Part shown: piece by piece, positions 10,362 to 16,937 of the stretch
Numbering within the stretch: position 1 is the stretch's first letter
How the letters are laid out: each line of letters opens with the position of its first letter
Source: an uncultured Collinsella sp.
GTDB lineage: Bacteria; Actinomycetota; Coriobacteriia; Coriobacteriales; Coriobacteriaceae
Length of the DNA stretch: 28,080 nt
Assembly: GCA_900762325.1 (NCBI GenBank)
Contig: CAAFGG010000026.1
Coordinates: forward strand, 1 to 28,080
Direction of reading: 5' to 3'
Notes under the pieces: model-generated
Told to the model about the DNA's origin: nothing
Databases searched by the model: none
The model's input: the letters and a program-made list of their open reading frames with translations, nothing else
Program-made: the position numbers and the translations under genes

Positions 10362-11648
10362 TTACTTCCAGAATCGGTTGATGATCTGCTCGCGACCAGC
10401 GCCAACGCCAATGAACGTCACGCGGGTGTGTGCCAGATCCTCGATAAACGCCACGTAGTCCCGAGCCTCTTGCGGCAGCTCATCAAAGCTGCGACAACCG
10501 GTGATGTCGCACTTCCAGCCGGGGAGTTCCACGTAGATGGGCTTGGCATGCTCAAAGCGCACCTGATGCTCGGGCACGCTGGTGTAGCGCTCGCCATCGA
10601 CGTCGTAGGCCACGCACACCTTGATGGTGTCGAAGGCCGAAAGCACGTCGAGCTTGGTCAGGGCGATATCGGTGAGGCCGTTGACGCGCGAGGCGTAGTT
10701 GGCGATGGGGCCGTCGAACCAGCCGCAGCGACGACGGCGACCGGTGGTCACGCCGTACTCATAGCCCTCCTCGGTCAGCGTGTGACCGGCCTCGGACTCA
10801 TAGGAAAGCTCGGTGGGCATGGGGCCCGAACCGACGCGGGTGATATAGGCCTTCATGACGCCCAGCACGCGGTCGACGTTCTTCATGCCCACGCCGGAGC
10901 CGGTGATGGCGCCGCCGGCGGTGCAGTTGGAAGACGTCACGTACGGATAGGTGCCGTGATCGATGTCGAGCAGCGTCGCCTGGGCGCCCTCAAACAGCAG
11001 GTCCTTGCCCTCATCGATCATGTTGTTGAGCAGCAGGCTCGTCTCGGTGATGTAGGGACGCAGGCGCTCGGCCATGGGCAGGTACTCGTCGCAAATCTGG
11101 TCCACGGTGTAGGTGGGCAGGTTGTAGATGAGCTCGAGCTCAGGGTTCACGCGGGCGAGAGCGGTCTCCAACTTGTCGCGGAACAGTGCCTCGTCCAGCA
11201 TGTCCTGCATGCGCAGGCCGATGCGGGCCATCTTGTCCTGATAGCACGGACCGATACCGCGCTTGGTGGTACCGATGTTCTTCTTGCCGAGCTTCTGCTC
11301 AAAGGCGCCATCCAGATCGATGTGGTACGGCATGATGACATGCGCGTTGCCGCTAATCTTGAGGTTCTTGGTGGTGATGCCGTCGGCCTCGAACATGTCG
11401 ATCTCCTCAAGGACAACCTTGGGGTTGACGACGCAGCCGTTACCGATCACCGACACGTGGTCGGAATACATGATGCCGGAGGGCACCTGGTGCAGGCCGT
11501 ACTTCTTGCCGTTGACGACGATGGTGTGGCCGGCGTTGTTGCCGCCCGAGTAGCGCACGACGGCATCGAAGTCGCCGGCGACCAGGTCGCAAATCTTACC
11601 CTTGCCCTCATCGCCCCACTGGGCACCGACCAAAACGGTTGACGGCAT
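10362..11648 (-). CDS. purA: Adenylosuccinate synthetase
   Basis: The 428-residue GTP-dependent enzyme converts IMP and aspartate to adenylosuccinate, the committed step to AMP. It begins STVLVGAQWGDEGKGKICDL with the P-loop GDEGKGK, followed by GGNNAGHT, the QATLLDIDHGTYPYVTSSN segment, TTGRRRRCGWFD and a C-terminal THVTFIGVGAGREQ-like end. Length is that of the family (about 430). The ATG at 11646-11648 has AAGGAG 6 bases upstream. It is 93 bases downstream of dnaB. No disrupted motifs. Confidence 0.98.
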   Translation of the reverse strand: MPSTVLVGAQWGDEGKGKICDLVAGDFDAVVRYSGGNNAGHTIVVNGKKYGLHQVPSGIMYSDHVSVIGNGCVVNPKVVLEEIDMFEADGITTKNLKISGNAHVIMPYHIDLDGAFEQKLGKKNIGTTKRGIGPCYQDKMARIGLRMQDMLDEALFRDKLETALARVNPELELIYNLPTYTVDQICDEYLPMAERLRPYITETSLLLNNMIDEGKDLLFEGAQATLLDIDHGTYPYVTSSNCTAGGAITGSGVGMKNVDRVLGVMKAYITRVGSGPMPTELSYESEAGHTLTEEGYEYGVTTGRRRRCGWFDGPIANYASRVNGLTDIALTKLDVLSAFDTIKVCVAYDVDGERYTSVPEHQVRFEHAKPIYVELPGWKCDITGCRSFDELPQEARDYVAFIEDLAHTRVTFIGVGAGREQIINRFWK

Positions 11649-11741
11649 GTTTACTCCTTACATTCATGGACTGTCTACGCGCCACGCCGGCACGCAGAAG
11701 CACAAAACATTCCCAGTATACCCGTGCAACGGGCGCCTGTC

Positions 11742-13133
11742 CTACTCCTCGGCATGTGCCCCATCAAGCTCATAGAACTTAGTGGATGCCGGCAGGAACA
11801 TCAGGTCGACGTCGCCGATCGGGCCCGAACGGTTCTTGGCCACGACGATACGCGTAACGCCCTCGTCGGGTCGATCGTCGCGCGAGGCTTCGGCCTCGTC
11901 GGCGGAGCGGTCCAAGAACATAACGATATCGGCGTCCTGCTCGATGGAGCCCGATTCACGAAGGTCGGAAAGCTGCGGGCGCTTGCCGGTACGGGATTCG
12001 ACCTGACGCGAGAGCTGCGACAGCGCGATGAGCGGGATCTTGAGCTCCTTGGCCATGATCTTCAGACCACGCGACATCTCGGAGACCTCGACGGTACGGC
12101 TCTCGGAGCGGCGTCCCGGCGGAGGACTCACCAGCTGCAGGTAGTCCAGGATGATGATGGCCTTCTCCTTGTTGTGGAGCATGCGGCGGCTCTTGGCGCG
12201 AATCTCGGTCACTGTGGTGCCGGGCGTATCGTCAATCAGAATATCGAGCTTGGACAAGGTCTGCGTGGCCTCGTTGATATTGGCCCACTGCTCGGGGCTA
12301 ATGCGGCCCATGCGGAAGTCACTGATCGAAATCATGGCGTAGGCGCAAATCAGACGCTGGGCAATTTCCTTGCCCGACATCTCCAGAGAGAAGAAGCCGA
12401 CGGTATAACCGGCGGCGGCGGCGTTGAGCGCCAGGTTCAGGGCGAACGACGTCTTACCCACAGCAGGGCGGGCGCCGATGATGATGAGCTGGCCCTCGCG
12501 AAAACCCATGAGCATGCGGTCGAGCGACGGGAAGCCCGTGGGCACGCCCGCAGCCTGGCCGCCGGCCTGGCACACTTCCTCGGCCTCGTTATAGGCCTCG
12601 ACCATAAACTCGGTCAGCGTCTTGTAGCTCGACTTGACCTCGCGCGCCGTGACCTTGAGCAACTTGCTCTCGGCCAGCTCCACGACCTCTTTGGTGTCGG
12701 TGGGGGCGTTGTATGCCAGCGCGTTGATCTCGTTGGTGGCGCCGATCAGCTCACGCAGCATCGAATCGCGGCGAACGATAGCGGCATGGTGCTGCCAGTT
12801 GACGAGCGACAGGGTCTGACCCATCAACTCCAAAATGTACGCTTCGCCGCCCACGGCATCGAGCTTGTTGATGCTTCGCAGGTAATCGATCAGCGAGATG
12901 GAGTCGATGGGAATGCGGCTGTTGTACATATCGACCATCGCGGTATAGATGGTCTTATGAATGGGCCGGTAGAAGTCATCGGGCTGCAGCTCGACCTGGG
13001 CCTCTTCGACTACCTCGGGCGATAGCAGCATGGCGGCCAGTACATTGGCCTCTGCATCTTGGTTTTGGGGGAGACCCAACTTGGAACCACGGTCCTCGAC
13101 CGTCAACCCGGTCTCCCTATCGTCATATGCCAT
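11742..13133 (-). CDS. dnaB: Replicative DNA helicase
   Basis: The 463-residue product is the hexameric 5'-3' helicase that unwinds DNA at the replication fork. An N-terminal helical DnaB domain (PQNQDAEANVLAAMLLSPEVV, about residues 22-125) is followed by a RecA-like motor with Walker A GARPAVGKTS (220-229), FFSLEM, Walker B IIILDYLQL (about 330-340) and SQLSRQVESR, DLRESGSIEQDAD. No intein is present. Of three clustered in-frame ATGs (13145, 13139, 13133) I prefer 13133, with GAGG 6 bases upstream. It follows the rpsF-rplI operon after a terminator, an order often seen in Gram-positives. Confidence 0.97.
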   Translation of the reverse strand: MAYDDRETGLTVEDRGSKLGLPQNQDAEANVLAAMLLSPEVVEEAQVELQPDDFYRPIHKTIYTAMVDMYNSRIPIDSISLIDYLRSINKLDAVGGEAYILELMGQTLSLVNWQHHAAIVRRDSMLRELIGATNEINALAYNAPTDTKEVVELAESKLLKVTAREVKSSYKTLTEFMVEAYNEAEEVCQAGGQAAGVPTGFPSLDRMLMGFREGQLIIIGARPAVGKTSFALNLALNAAAAGYTVGFFSLEMSGKEIAQRLICAYAMISISDFRMGRISPEQWANINEATQTLSKLDILIDDTPGTTVTEIRAKSRRMLHNKEKAIIILDYLQLVSPPPGRRSESRTVEVSEMSRGLKIMAKELKIPLIALSQLSRQVESRTGKRPQLSDLRESGSIEQDADIVMFLDRSADEAEASRDDRPDEGVTRIVVAKNRSGPIGDVDLMFLPASTKFYELDGAHAEE

Positions 13134-13166
13134 GAGCATCCTCATTCATATCGCTTGCGAGCATCC

Positions 13167-13175
13167 ATAGTATCA
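13167..13175 (-). promoter_or_regulatory. Candidate extended -10 promoter of dnaB
   Basis: On the minus strand TGA-TACTAT is an extended -10 (TGN plus a hexamer with 4 of 6 consensus bases). A start near 13160 would give a 27-base leader to the ATG at 13133. No -35 is apparent. Its position between the rplI terminator and dnaB makes a promoter necessary somewhere here. Confidence 0.3.
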
Positions 13176-13286
13176 GTCACAGTCCCAAAACGGGCCGCGC
13201 CCCGGCAATCATCACCGGACGAAACGGATGAACGGTCCCGCATTTAGGACTTCACCGCAACGCCTGCCACGGCGCTCGCTGAGCGT

Positions 13287-13327
13287 AGAAAATAAAAGGG
13301 CGCCCTGGTTTCCCAGAGCGCCCTTCT
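13287..13327 (-). terminator. Intrinsic terminator of the rpsF-ssb-rpsR-rplI operon
   Basis: Arms AAGGGCGC (13296-13303) and GCGCCCTT (13318-13325), extended by CTGG/CCAG inside, are followed on the minus strand by TTTTATTTT. It lies 30 bases past the rplI stop. Confidence 0.93.
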
Positions 13328-13357
13328 TAGAACAAGATTGTTGCGTTGCAGCAAATG

Positions 13358-13897
13358 CTACTCGGCAGCAGCCTCAGTCTCGACCTCGGCGGTCTCGGCC
13401 TCGGCGGCCTCAGCGGCCTCCTCGACCTCAGCCTCGGCAGCGAGCTCCTCGGCGGTAACGCCGACGAGAACGACAACCTCGGCCTTGATCTCGCGGTACA
13501 GCGAGATGGCAACGGTGTGGGCACCGGCAACCTTGATGGGCTTACCGAGCTCGACGCGCTTGCGGTCGATGTCCATACCGAGCTGAGCCTTGATGGCGTC
13601 AGCGATCATAGCGGCGGTAACGGAGCCAAAGAGGATGCCCTCGTCGCCGACCTTGACGTCAACGGTGACCGTCTTGCCCTCGAAGGCAGCCTTGGTCTCG
13701 TTGGCGGTAGCCAGACGGACGGCCTCGCGCTTGGCGATGTTGTTGCGACGCTCGTCAAGCTGCTTGAGGTTGCCCTTGGTGGCGGCAACAGCGAGCTTCT
13801 TGGGGAACAGGAAGTTCTCAGCGTAACCCTGAGCGACCTCTACGACGTCACCCTCGCCGCCCTTGCCCTTGATCTCATCGAGAAGAATAACCTTCAT
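13358..13897 (-). CDS. rplI: 50S ribosomal protein L9 with an acidic C-terminal tail
   Basis: The 179-residue product binds 23S rRNA at the base of the L1 stalk. The N-terminal domain MKVILLDEIKGKGGEGDVVE with AQGYAENFLFPKKLA is canonical; the connecting helix and the C-terminal domain (DEGILFGSVTAAMIADAIK) follow. Usual length is about 148-150 residues. Here residues 149-179 form an added tail made almost only of Ala, Glu, Val and Thr, likely disordered and strongly acidic. ATG at 13897 has GGGAG 7 bases upstream. It is the last gene of the operon, 15 bases after rpsR. Confidence 0.97.
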   Translation of the reverse strand: MKVILLDEIKGKGGEGDVVEVAQGYAENFLFPKKLAVAATKGNLKQLDERRNNIAKREAVRLATANETKAAFEGKTVTVDVKVGDEGILFGSVTAAMIADAIKAQLGMDIDRKRVELGKPIKVAGAHTVAISLYREIKAEVVVLVGVTAEELAAEAEVEEAAEAAEAETAEVETEAAAE

Positions 13898-13912
13898 GAT
13901 GCGTCTCCCTTC

Positions 13913-14179
13913 TTAGCCGCGGTCGCGGTTGCCACGAGAGGAAACCACGGGGACGGTGTACGGCAGGAGAGCCATCTCGCGGGCGCGCTTGATGGCGTTG
14001 GCGATGTCATGCTGATGCTGCGTGCAAGCGCCAGTGACGCGACGGGGCTTGATCTTGCCACGGTCGGTCATGTACTTACGGAGAAGCTGAGTGTCCTTAT
14101 AGTCGATGAACTCAGTGTTCTCCTTGCAGAACTGGCAGTACTTACGACGCGGCTGACGTGCAGAATAATCATTAGCCAT
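13913..14179 (-). CDS. rpsR: 30S ribosomal protein S18
   Basis: The 88-residue protein pairs with S6 on the 30S platform. It is the zinc-binding form: C15xxC18 in KYCQFCKE and C52xxH55 in TGACTQHQHD, with the conserved FIDYKDTQLLRKY and RAREMALLPY. The ATG at 14177-14179 gives the expected N-terminus and length; AAAGG lies 9 bases upstream. The longer frame to 14230 runs into the ssb intergenic region and is rejected. Confidence 0.97.
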   Translation of the reverse strand: MANDYSARQPRRKYCQFCKENTEFIDYKDTQLLRKYMTDRGKIKPRRVTGACTQHQHDIANAIKRAREMALLPYTVPVVSSRGNRDRG

Positions 14180-14251
14180 GTCAAAATACCTTTCATTTGG
14201 CAACTTCGGCGAGCCGAAGCCGCCTCTCACTCAAAAATAGGTGAACAACCC

Positions 14252-14704
14252 TTAGAACGGGATGTCCTCATCGTAGACGTCGACCGCAGGCGGCGTAGCC
14301 ACCGGTGCGGCAGGACGTGCTGCGGGCGCGGGAGCTGCGGGGGCGTAACCGCCCTGATCGTAGCCACCCTGGCCACCACGGGAGCTCATAAACTCGATCT
14401 CATCGACGATGACCTCAAGCTTGCTCCTGCGCTGACCGTCGCGCTCCCAAGAGCTGTAGCGCAGCTTGCCCTCGATCGCGACCTTGTTTCCCTTTGACAG
14501 GAAACGGCTCACGGCCTCGGCGCGGGTGCCGAACATAGTGCAGTCGACAAAGTTGGGATAGTCCTCCCACTCGCCAGTCTGCGCGTTGCGGCGACGATCG
14601 TTCACGGCGACGCCAAAGGACAGAACCTGGGTTCCGCCGGCGGTGGCGCGCAGCTCGGGATCGCGGGTGAGGTTACCGGTGATGTTCACTCGATTGATGC
14701 TCAT
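14252..14704 (-). CDS. ssb: Single-stranded DNA-binding protein
   Basis: The 150-residue protein coats single-stranded DNA in replication and repair. An OB fold covers about residues 1-108 (INRVNITGNLTRDPELRAT, VNDRRRN, FVDCTMFGTRAEAVSRFLSKG, YSSWERDGQRRSKLEVIVDEI). A Gly/Pro/Ala-rich linker follows, and the protein ends with DEDIPF, the acidic tip that recruits partner proteins. ATG at 14704 has AGAGGAAG about 9 bases upstream. It lies between rpsF and rpsR, the standard order. Confidence 0.98.
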   Translation of the reverse strand: MSINRVNITGNLTRDPELRATAGGTQVLSFGVAVNDRRRNAQTGEWEDYPNFVDCTMFGTRAEAVSRFLSKGNKVAIEGKLRYSSWERDGQRRSKLEVIVDEIEFMSSRGGQGGYDQGGYAPAAPAPAARPAAPVATPPAVDVYDEDIPF

Positions 14705-14752
14705 AACTCACTACTTCCTCTTGGGGCACAAGCCCAGTCCAAAACGACAGTC

Positions 14753-15046
14753 TTACTCCTGGTCGTCGCGACGGACGATCATGTGGCGGACCACAGCGTC
14801 GGTGATGCGCAGGACGCGATCAAGCTCGGCGATCTGGGTAGGATCTGCGTGGAAGTTGATGAGGGTGTAGTCACCATCGGTGAGGTCGTTGATCTCGTAG
14901 GCGAGCTTGCGCTTGCCCCACTCGTCAACGGAGTCGACCTTGCCAGCGCCCTCAGCGATCGTGGTATCGATACGCTTCATAACAGCGAGACGAGTCTCGG
15001 GGTCGAGCGACGGGTCAACAAAGAACAGCAGTTCATAAGCCTTCAT
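14753..15046 (-). CDS. rpsF: 30S ribosomal protein S6
   Basis: The 97-residue protein begins MKAYELLFFVDPSLDPETR and contains WGKRKLAYEINDLTDGDYTLINF, the S6 signature, ending RHMIVRRDDQE. It forms a heterodimer with S18 on the 30S platform. I chose the ATG at 15044-15046: GGAGGTG, a perfect Shine-Dalgarno, ends 5 bases upstream. The frame extended to 15067 would start inside that site. First gene of the operon; see the leader structure. Confidence 0.98.
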   Translation of the reverse strand: MKAYELLFFVDPSLDPETRLAVMKRIDTTIAEGAGKVDSVDEWGKRKLAYEINDLTDGDYTLINFHADPTQIAELDRVLRITDAVVRHMIVRRDDQE

Positions 15047-15051
15047 ATTGT

Positions 15052-15101
15052 CACCTCCTCTGGGCAAATGTGGCTTCAGGTCGTGAAGGTGCGCCTGAAG
15101 C
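15052..15101 (-). promoter_or_regulatory. rpsF leader hairpin with possible loop/Shine-Dalgarno pseudoknot
   Basis: On the transcript GCUUCAGG (15101-15094) and CCUGAAGC (15080-15073) form a perfect 8-bp stem with a 13-base loop. In the loop, CACCUUC (15091-15085) can pair over 7 positions (one G-U) with GGAGGUG (15058-15052), the rpsF Shine-Dalgarno. This would block translation of rpsF. S6:S18 autoregulatory leaders are known upstream of rpsF in many bacteria, so that is the natural interpretation; I cannot align this one to the published consensus. Confidence 0.5.
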
Positions 15102-15117
15102 AGGAAAAGACTTGGTA

Positions 15118-15146
15118 ATAATATCTTTCAACCTCCCAGGCTGCAA
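15118..15146 (-). promoter_or_regulatory. Candidate rpsF promoter
   Basis: On the minus strand TTGCAG (15146-15141), 17-base spacer, TATTAT (15123-15118; 5 of 6 to consensus). The start would fall near 15111 and give a leader of about 65 bases that includes the hairpin. The -35 overlaps a dyad CTGCA/TGCAG (15141-15145, 15152-15156). Confidence 0.5.
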
Positions 15147-15505
15147 GAATATGCAGCTACAACCTCATGACCTCCACATATGTCCATACTCACACGGCAC
15201 TTCTCGCGTATTCCAACCAAATGCTGACCAAGAGCTTGACGGATTCGATAGCAAGATACGATGCCGCGGGGACAAGCTGAGCCAAGCCGCAGGTCAACGG
15301 ACACAAGGCCGTGGTCGCAAAATGCATACCAGTGGTCCACAGCACCACCCAAAGATTTTTAAATTCATTGCCAAGTCGCTTATGAATACCCCTTTTGAAC
15401 AATTGAGTTAATCAACCACGCTGGTCGGAAGCCGTTTTTTGGCACCTCAAACCCCACTGCAACGACAAGCGCAGCCAAGCGTTTTAAAAAATGCCAACTT
15501 TTCTG
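15147..15505. other. Non-coding stretch between rpsF promoter and tRNA-Ser promoter
   Basis: About 360 bases of lower GC than the neighbours. The only frame worth mention is minus-strand 15190-15402 (70 codons, TTG start, two hydrophobic stretches such as ASYLAIESVKLLVSIWL); it has no ribosome binding site or recognised relatives, so I do not call it. A T-rich run and oligo-A at 15483-15491 lie just before the tRNA promoter. No terminator or repeat is clear. Confidence 0.5.
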
Positions 15506-15534
15506 TTTGCACTTTGCGATTCCTCGTGTATACT
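15506..15534 (+). promoter_or_regulatory. Promoter of the tRNA-Ser genes
   Basis: TTTGCA (15506-15511), 17-base spacer, TATACT (15529-15534). The tRNA 5' end is 17 bases after the -10. This is the only good promoter ahead of either tRNA-Ser. Confidence 0.75.
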
Positions 15535-15550
15535 GACTTTCGCATTTAAC

Positions 15551-15641
15551 GGAGAGTTGTCCGAGTGGCCGAAGGAGCACGATTGGAAATCGTGTAGGCG
15601 TCAAAAGCGTCTCCAGGGTTCAAATCCCTGACTCTCCGCCA
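15551..15641 (+). tRNA. tRNA-Ser, anticodon GGA, CCA encoded
   Basis: The acceptor GGAGAGT pairs with ACTCTCC; the anticodon loop TTGGAAA on stem CACGA/TCGTG gives GGA (15585-15587); a long variable arm (class II) precedes the T-arm GGGTTCAAATCCC. The mature body ends at discriminator G 15638, followed by encoded CCA (15639-15641). Reads UCC/UCU serine codons. Confidence 0.96.
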
Positions 15642-15649
15642 GTTAATTC

Positions 15650-15680
15650 CAAAGCAGGCCTTCGAGCCTGCTTTGTTTTT
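15650..15680 (+). terminator. Intrinsic terminator between the two tRNA-Ser genes
   Basis: CAAAGCAGGC (15650-15659) and GCCTGCTTTG (15666-15675) form a perfect 10-bp stem with loop CTTCGA, followed by TTTTT. It ends 9 bases before the next tRNA, leaving no room for a separate promoter. Confidence 0.9.
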
Positions 15681-15689
15681 ACCCCACGC

Positions 15690-15780
15690 GGAGGGGTGGC
15701 AGAGTGGTTGAATGCGGCGGTCTCGAAAACCGTTTGGCCTGTATAAGGTCACGAGGGTTCGAATCCCTCCTCCTCCGCCA
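15690..15780 (+). tRNA. tRNA-Ser, anticodon CGA, CCA encoded
   Basis: The acceptor GGAGGGG pairs with CTCCTCC (one G-U); the loop CTCGAAA gives anticodon CGA (15724-15726), reading UCG; a long variable arm and T-arm GAGGG-TTCGAAT-CCCTC follow, then discriminator G 15777 and encoded CCA. Its 3' end is partly copied in inverted orientation at 15842-15861. Confidence 0.96.
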
Positions 15781-15791
15781 TTAGATGGTAT

Positions 15792-15819
15792 AAGCCCCAG
15801 CAATGGGGCTTTTTCTTTT
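15792..15819 (+). terminator. Intrinsic terminator after tRNA-Ser(CGA)
   Basis: AAGCCCCA (15792-15799) and TGGGGCTT (15804-15811) with a GCAA loop, followed by TTTCTTTT. Confidence 0.93.
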
Positions 15820-15844
15820 CGGGCACATTTCAATAACGCGCAGG

Positions 15845-15976
15845 AGGAGGGATTCGAACCCGCCAGGGCGCGAAGCGTAAAGAAAACGCGCCCGTAGCGC
15901 GTTTTTAGCGCAGCGCGGTCGGCGTAAGCCGACCGGATAAATTTTGAGCGCTGCTCAAAATTTGGACATCCCTCCT
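15845..15976. repeat. 132-bp palindromic element with 9-bp terminal inverted repeats and a tRNA-Ser fragment
   Basis: Ends AGGAGGGAT (15845-15853) and ATCCCTCCT (15968-15976) are inverted repeats. Inside are three hairpins: AAAACGCGC/GCGCGTTTT (15883-15905), GGTCGGC/GCCGACC with loop GTAA (15917-15934), and AAATTTTGAGC/GCTCAAAATTT (15939-15963). The left end, 15842-15861, is the exact reverse complement of the 20 bases of T-loop and acceptor in the 3' part of the neighbouring tRNA-Ser(CGA). No protein is encoded. The rest of the gap to 16141 shows nothing further. This could be a small mobile or repeated element. Confidence 0.75.
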
Positions 15977-16141
15977 ATTCAGCCACGCCCCCATCGCGTT
16001 CAGCATCAACCCAGATCCCCAAACATGGTACCTACGCCCCCACCCAGTCCCAACCGTTTACCGAGCAATAGGGTCGCCACGCGCGCCAACCATGTACTAT
16101 GTACGGGCATTGTCTAAACTCGCAATCAGAAGGACCCCATC

Positions 16142-16831
16142 TTGCCCGTCGTCGCCGCTATGACCGTTACCTCACACGCCACGGATGCCATGGTCGCCAT
16201 CCCGTTTTGGCTCGAAATGTTCGCCGTCGTCGCGGCTTCAATCTCGGGCGTGTTGGTCGCGCGCGAGCACAAACTCGACCTGGTGGGTGCAGTTGCGCTC
16301 GCCGTGGTCTGTGGCTTGGGCGGCGGTCTTTTACGCGACATGACGCTGCAGGTGGGCAACGTCTACATCCTCAACCAGCCAATGGCACTCCCGCTTTCCA
16401 TTGCCACGGCGGCCATCATCTATATTTTCCCGGCAATCGTCGACAAACCCGAAAAACTCATTCCCCTGCTCGACATCATCTCGGTCGGCATCTACGCCGC
16501 CACTGGAGCAGACAAGGCGCTGGTCTACGGCTTTGCGCCGGCGGTGTGCATCATGATGGGCTTTTTCACCGCGGTGGGCGGCGGCATGTTGCGCGACGGC
16601 TTTATGGGCGTGGTTCCGGGCATTTTCCAACGTACTAACTTTTATGCCATCGCGGCCATCGCCGGATCGGCAAGCTATGTTTGCCTTGTCATGAGCGGCT
16701 TGGTCAGCAATGTCGTCGCACTGGTCGTTTGCGTCGTGGTGACCATGGGACTACGCTGGCTGTCGCTGCGCTTTGATATCAAAAGCCCCACCGAGGATGA
16801 CATCGCACGCTTTTTGCACCGCAAAAAGTAG
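16142..16831 (+). CDS. TRIC/UPF0126 family cation-channel membrane protein
   Basis: The 229-residue protein has about seven membrane segments in two homologous halves, each marked by a Gly-rich kinked motif: GLGGGLLRD (58-66) and AVGGGMLRD (144-152). These define the UPF0126/TRIC prokaryotic family, homotrimeric potassium-permeable channels; the physiological role in bacteria is poorly known. I accept the TTG at 16142 because AGAAGGA lies 7 bases upstream; the next ATG (16160) has no such site. It is transcribed on the plus strand after a 360-base gap and followed 106 bases later by the bactofilin-like gene. Confidence 0.9.
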   Translation: MPVVAAMTVTSHATDAMVAIPFWLEMFAVVAASISGVLVAREHKLDLVGAVALAVVCGLGGGLLRDMTLQVGNVYILNQPMALPLSIATAAIIYIFPAIVDKPEKLIPLLDIISVGIYAATGADKALVYGFAPAVCIMMGFFTAVGGGMLRDGFMGVVPGIFQRTNFYAIAAIAGSASYVCLVMSGLVSNVVALVVCVVVTMGLRWLSLRFDIKSPTEDDIARFLHRKK

Positions 16832-16937
16832 GTGGCGCGGGCTCATCCTTCGAAATGCAACCGAGAGGTTCTTTTAGAGCGCCCACGCGTTGGGTACCCT
16901 GTTAGGTGCATGTCGAGCATCTGACGAAGGATTCACT

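Noticed and set aside
15190..15402. Possible 70-residue membrane peptide upstream of rpsF
   Set aside because: Starts at TTG without a ribosome binding site, overlaps another equally poor frame, and matches no family I know.
15842..15980. Minus-strand tmRNA or tRNA-Sec-like gene, suggested by a T-loop and pairing ends
   Set aside because: Only 20 bases match a tRNA; the T-stem 5' half is altered, and there is no anticodon arm, tag frame or CCA end.
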